A stretch of 8,731 nucleotides of DNA, from the NCBI GenBank assembly GCA_024763595.1, contig JANTFK010000110.1, forward strand, positions 1 through 8,731, read 5' to 3'. Position 1 is the first letter of the stretch. The number at the start of each line of letters is the position of its first letter. The position numbers and the translations under genes are program-made. Shown here one piece after another: positions 6,623-8,731 of the stretch. The DNA comes from Bacteroidales bacterium (lineage in GTDB: Bacteria; Bacteroidota; Bacteroidia; Bacteroidales; GCA-2748055). Under the pieces are notes generated by a model. That model was not told the origin of the DNA. It was given only the letters and a program-made list of their open reading frames with translations, and did no database searches.

Positions 6623-8407
6623 TTAGAAACAATAACTGTTCTCTTCGATCAAACGATCGGCAATCCTTCTGCGGGCCGCTCTAACATTGATCCGGGCCAC
6701 AGAAGTAAAAGATTGGATACCCTTCTCCAGCAGTTCCATCATTACCGTTCCCGGATCAATGGAACCGGCTGAGTCATCGGCAAATTTCCGGATCCTGGCT
6801 GCAGCATCATATACAAACACATCCACCATGTCGCGGTAAATGGCTGTTGCTTCCTCCCCTTTCATTTGTTCCATCTTCTTCAGCCGGACCACCACCGATT
6901 CGGCTGCATAAGTTTGTATAATAGCGTCAGAAATATTACTGAGTATCTCCTGCTCATGAACCAGTCTCCTGCCAAACCTGTCGGAAGCGGCTTTGAGCAG
7001 CATCAGCGCCACCTTCTTAAAATTGGCGATGTAGTGATCCTTCTCCCCGAAATAGTCGCCGGGCACCGCCGGCTGGCCGTCCTTCTTCACCTCTTCAAAT
7101 GCTTTTTCTGCCTCTTCAAAAACAGGAAGCACCTTCCTGGCACCTTTTTTCAGGATATTGTCCACCAGTAACAGGCGGTTAATCTCGTTGGTACCCTCAA
7201 AGATCCTGTTGATCCTGGAATCACGGTATCCCCGTTCGATCATCATCTCGGATGAGAATCCCATGCCTCCATGTATCTGAACGCCCTCATCCACTACATA
7301 ATCGAGTGATTCGGAACCAAAAACCTTCATGGCCGCCGCCTCCACTGCAAAATGGTTGAACGCTTCCATGGTATTGCGACCCTTGTCGTCCCCTTTGGAA
7401 ACATAATAATCGATGGCATCATCCAGTGCCTGACTGGCACGGTATACAGAGCTTTCAGTGGCAAAGGTCCGGATCACCTGCTCGGCCAGCTTGTATTTAA
7501 TGACACCAAACTCGGATATGTGGCAATTAAATTGTTTTCTTTCATTGGCATATCCAACCGACTGATTGATGGCGGTTTTGGCTGATCCAATCACATTGGC
7601 TCCCAGCTTGATCCTTCCCATATGCAGAATATTCAGGGCAATCCTGAAACCCTCTCCGCGTTTTCCAAGCATATTCTCCACCGGCACCTTGCAGTCGTTA
7701 AAGAAGATCTGCCGGGTGGATGAACCCTTGATACCCATTTTCTTCTCTTCGGGGTTGAAGGTTATCCCCTCAAAATCGCGCTCCACAATAAATGCACTCA
7801 GCACCCTGTCATTATCAATTTTGGCAAATACCGTCATCACATCGGCAAATCCACCGTTGGTGATCCACATTTTGGCACCATTCAGGATATAATGCTTCCC
7901 ATCTTCGGACAGTACCGCCTTGGTGCTACCTGAATTGGCATCCGATCCTGCTCCGGGTTCCGTAAGGCAGTATGCCCCAATCAGTTCCCCGGCTGCCAGT
8001 TTGGGAACATACCTGGCACGCTGTTCTTCATTCCCGTAATAGAGGATGGGCAATGTGCCGATCCCGGTATGACATGAATAGGCCACTGCATAAGAGTACC
8101 CCGATCCCAGTACTTCACTGGCGTACATGGTGGTGATAAAAGATTGCCCGAATCCGTCATACTCTTCAGGTATTGTAATTCCTAGCAATCCCAGTTCACC
8201 TGATTTCACCAGCAACTCTTTCATCAATCCCTCCTCTTTGTCATCGACCCGGTCGAGGACCGGGAATACTTCACTCTCCAGAAAATCTTTGCAGGTCTCC
8301 CCGATCATGCGTTGCTCTTCATCCAGTTCCTCGGGGATAAATACATCGGACGGATCGGTGGCTTTTACCAGAAACTCACCACCCGTAATTATTTTTTTCT
8401 CTTCCAT
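6623..8407 (-). CDS. Acyl-CoA dehydrogenase, long form with C-terminal extension (VLCAD/ACAD9-like)
   Basis: A 594-residue FAD enzyme that oxidises acyl-CoA to trans-2-enoyl-CoA and passes electrons to ETF. The acyl-CoA dehydrogenase core covers about residues 28-420. Signatures are YCLTEPGAGSDA at 146-157 and WITNGG at 181-186 (FAD and substrate binding), QIHGGMGF at 377-384, and RIFEGTNEI at 401-409. Glu404 is the catalytic base, in the position used by MCAD and VLCAD. A further 175 or so residues follow the core, as in the VLCAD/ACAD9 group, where the extension helps in dimer or membrane contact. Chain-length preference cannot be read from sequence, and no signal peptide is present. The ATG at 8405-8407 is 27 bases after the Fe-S gene, with no strong Shine-Dalgarno sequence. 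The Fe-S neighbour suggests a shared acyl-CoA oxidation/electron-transfer operon that begins outside the window. Confidence 0.93.
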   Translation of the reverse strand: MEEKKIITGGEFLVKATDPSDVFIPEELDEEQRMIGETCKDFLESEVFPVLDRVDDKEEGLMKELLVKSGELGLLGITIPEEYDGFGQSFITTMYASEVLGSGYSYAVAYSCHTGIGTLPILYYGNEEQRARYVPKLAAGELIGAYCLTEPGAGSDANSGSTKAVLSEDGKHYILNGAKMWITNGGFADVMTVFAKIDNDRVLSAFIVERDFEGITFNPEEKKMGIKGSSTRQIFFNDCKVPVENMLGKRGEGFRIALNILHMGRIKLGANVIGSAKTAINQSVGYANERKQFNCHISEFGVIKYKLAEQVIRTFATESSVYRASQALDDAIDYYVSKGDDKGRNTMEAFNHFAVEAAAMKVFGSESLDYVVDEGVQIHGGMGFSSEMMIERGYRDSRINRIFEGTNEINRLLLVDNILKKGARKVLPVFEEAEKAFEEVKKDGQPAVPGDYFGEKDHYIANFKKVALMLLKAASDRFGRRLVHEQEILSNISDAIIQTYAAESVVVRLKKMEQMKGEEATAIYRDMVDVFVYDAAARIRKFADDSAGSIDPGTVMMELLEKGIQSFTSVARINVRAARRRIADRLIEENSYCF

Positions 8408-8434
8408 AATGATATTGATAGTTTATTACATTGT

Positions 8435-8731
8435 CTAAATCTCCAGGGCCTGGACCACCAGTTCGGCTATATCAAAGTTTTTCACCTCCCCTTCCCGGTT
8501 CTTGTACTTGATACCATCGGTAATCATCACCATACAGTAAGGACAGGCAGTTGCAATAATATCGGCACCGGTTTCCAGGGCCTCTTCTGTCCGTTCGATA
8601 AACACCTCTTTCTCTCCTTTCTCGGCCTCTTTGAACATCTGTCCGCCACCTGCTCCGCAACAAAGGGCAAAACTCCGGTTCCTTTTCATCTCGCGGGTCG
8701 ATACGGATAATGCCCTGAGCACCTGACGGGG
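8435..8731 (-). CDS. CCG-domain (heterodisulfide reductase-like) Fe-S protein, C-terminal end (cut by window edge)
   Basis: The last 98 residues of a protein that continues past the right edge; the frame is open to base 8731. The fragment reads PRQVLRALSV at the edge, then LCCGAGGG (Cys24, Cys25), a 37-residue spacer and CPYC (Cys63, Cys66). This is the second half of the CCG cysteine-rich motif found in HdrB/HdrD, LutA, GlpC and the ETF-linked Fe-S oxidoreductases. Such domains usually bind a [4Fe-4S] or non-cubane cluster. Upstream of ETF/acyl-CoA dehydrogenase genes in Bacteroidota, proteins of this type are thought to carry electrons between ETF and the membrane quinone pool. The partner domains (ferredoxin-type 4Fe-4S, membrane helices) are not visible here, so the exact family is open. 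A GTG at 8720-8722 lies inside the protein and is not the true start. Confidence 0.85.
   Translation of the reverse strand, partial: PRQVLRALSVSTREMKRNRSFALCCGAGGGQMFKEAEKGEKEVFIERTEEALETGADIIATACPYCMVMITDGIKYKNREGEVKNFDIAELVVQALEI

Noticed and set aside
1..8731. Mobile element, defence system, CRISPR array, tRNA or rRNA
   Set aside because: No transposase or integrase, terminal repeats, repeat-spacer pattern or RNA-gene sequence was seen on either strand. All coding space is taken by recognised chromosomal families.

Overview
The window looks like ordinary chromosome from a member of the Bacteroidota, most likely the Bacteroidales/Marinilabiliales side. The reasons are an S46 dipeptidyl-peptidase of the DPP7/DPP11 family, the gene run DUF2520 - KdsC - UbiA-type prenyltransferase - Maf (an arrangement I recall as common in Bacteroidales), a Maf protein of the typical Bacteroidales form, and start regions with little recognisable Shine-Dalgarno sequence. 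No RNA genes, mobile elements, CRISPR arrays or long repeats were seen.

All nine genes lie on the minus strand and are tightly packed, so the order of transcription runs from the right end of the window to the left. First comes the C-terminal end of a CCG-domain Fe-S protein (8435-8731), then a long acyl-CoA dehydrogenase with a C-terminal extension (6623-8407). Together they suggest fatty or branched acyl-CoA oxidation with electrons passed to a membrane or flavoprotein chain. After a 34-base gap comes the four-gene block: a DUF2520 Rossmann protein (5830-6588), a KdsC-like Kdo-8-phosphate phosphatase (5279-5800), an integral-membrane UbiA prenyltransferase (4288-5268) and a Maf nucleotide pyrophosphatase (3681-4280). 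Only 29, 10 and 7 bases separate them. Seven bases further is an exported S46 dipeptidyl-peptidase with the arginine that marks the Asp/Glu-specific DPP11 type (1508-3673). A metallo-beta-lactamase-fold hydrolase (482-1507) follows directly, its ATG abutting the peptidase TAA. After the largest gap in the window (80 bases) comes the N-terminal part of an EamA/DMT-family transporter (1-401), cut by the window edge.

The genes are mostly housekeeping: outer-membrane lipopolysaccharide precursor (Kdo), isoprenoid lipid or quinone chemistry, nucleotide-pool sanitation, periplasmic peptide digestion and acyl-CoA oxidation. They need not share one pathway. I see no convincing novel system. The points worth a second look are the weak or non-ATG starts of maf and the DUF2520 gene, the conserved but functionally unexplained DUF2520/KdsC/UbiA/Maf association, and the substrate of the UbiA enzyme, which may be archaeal-type lipid rather than quinone.
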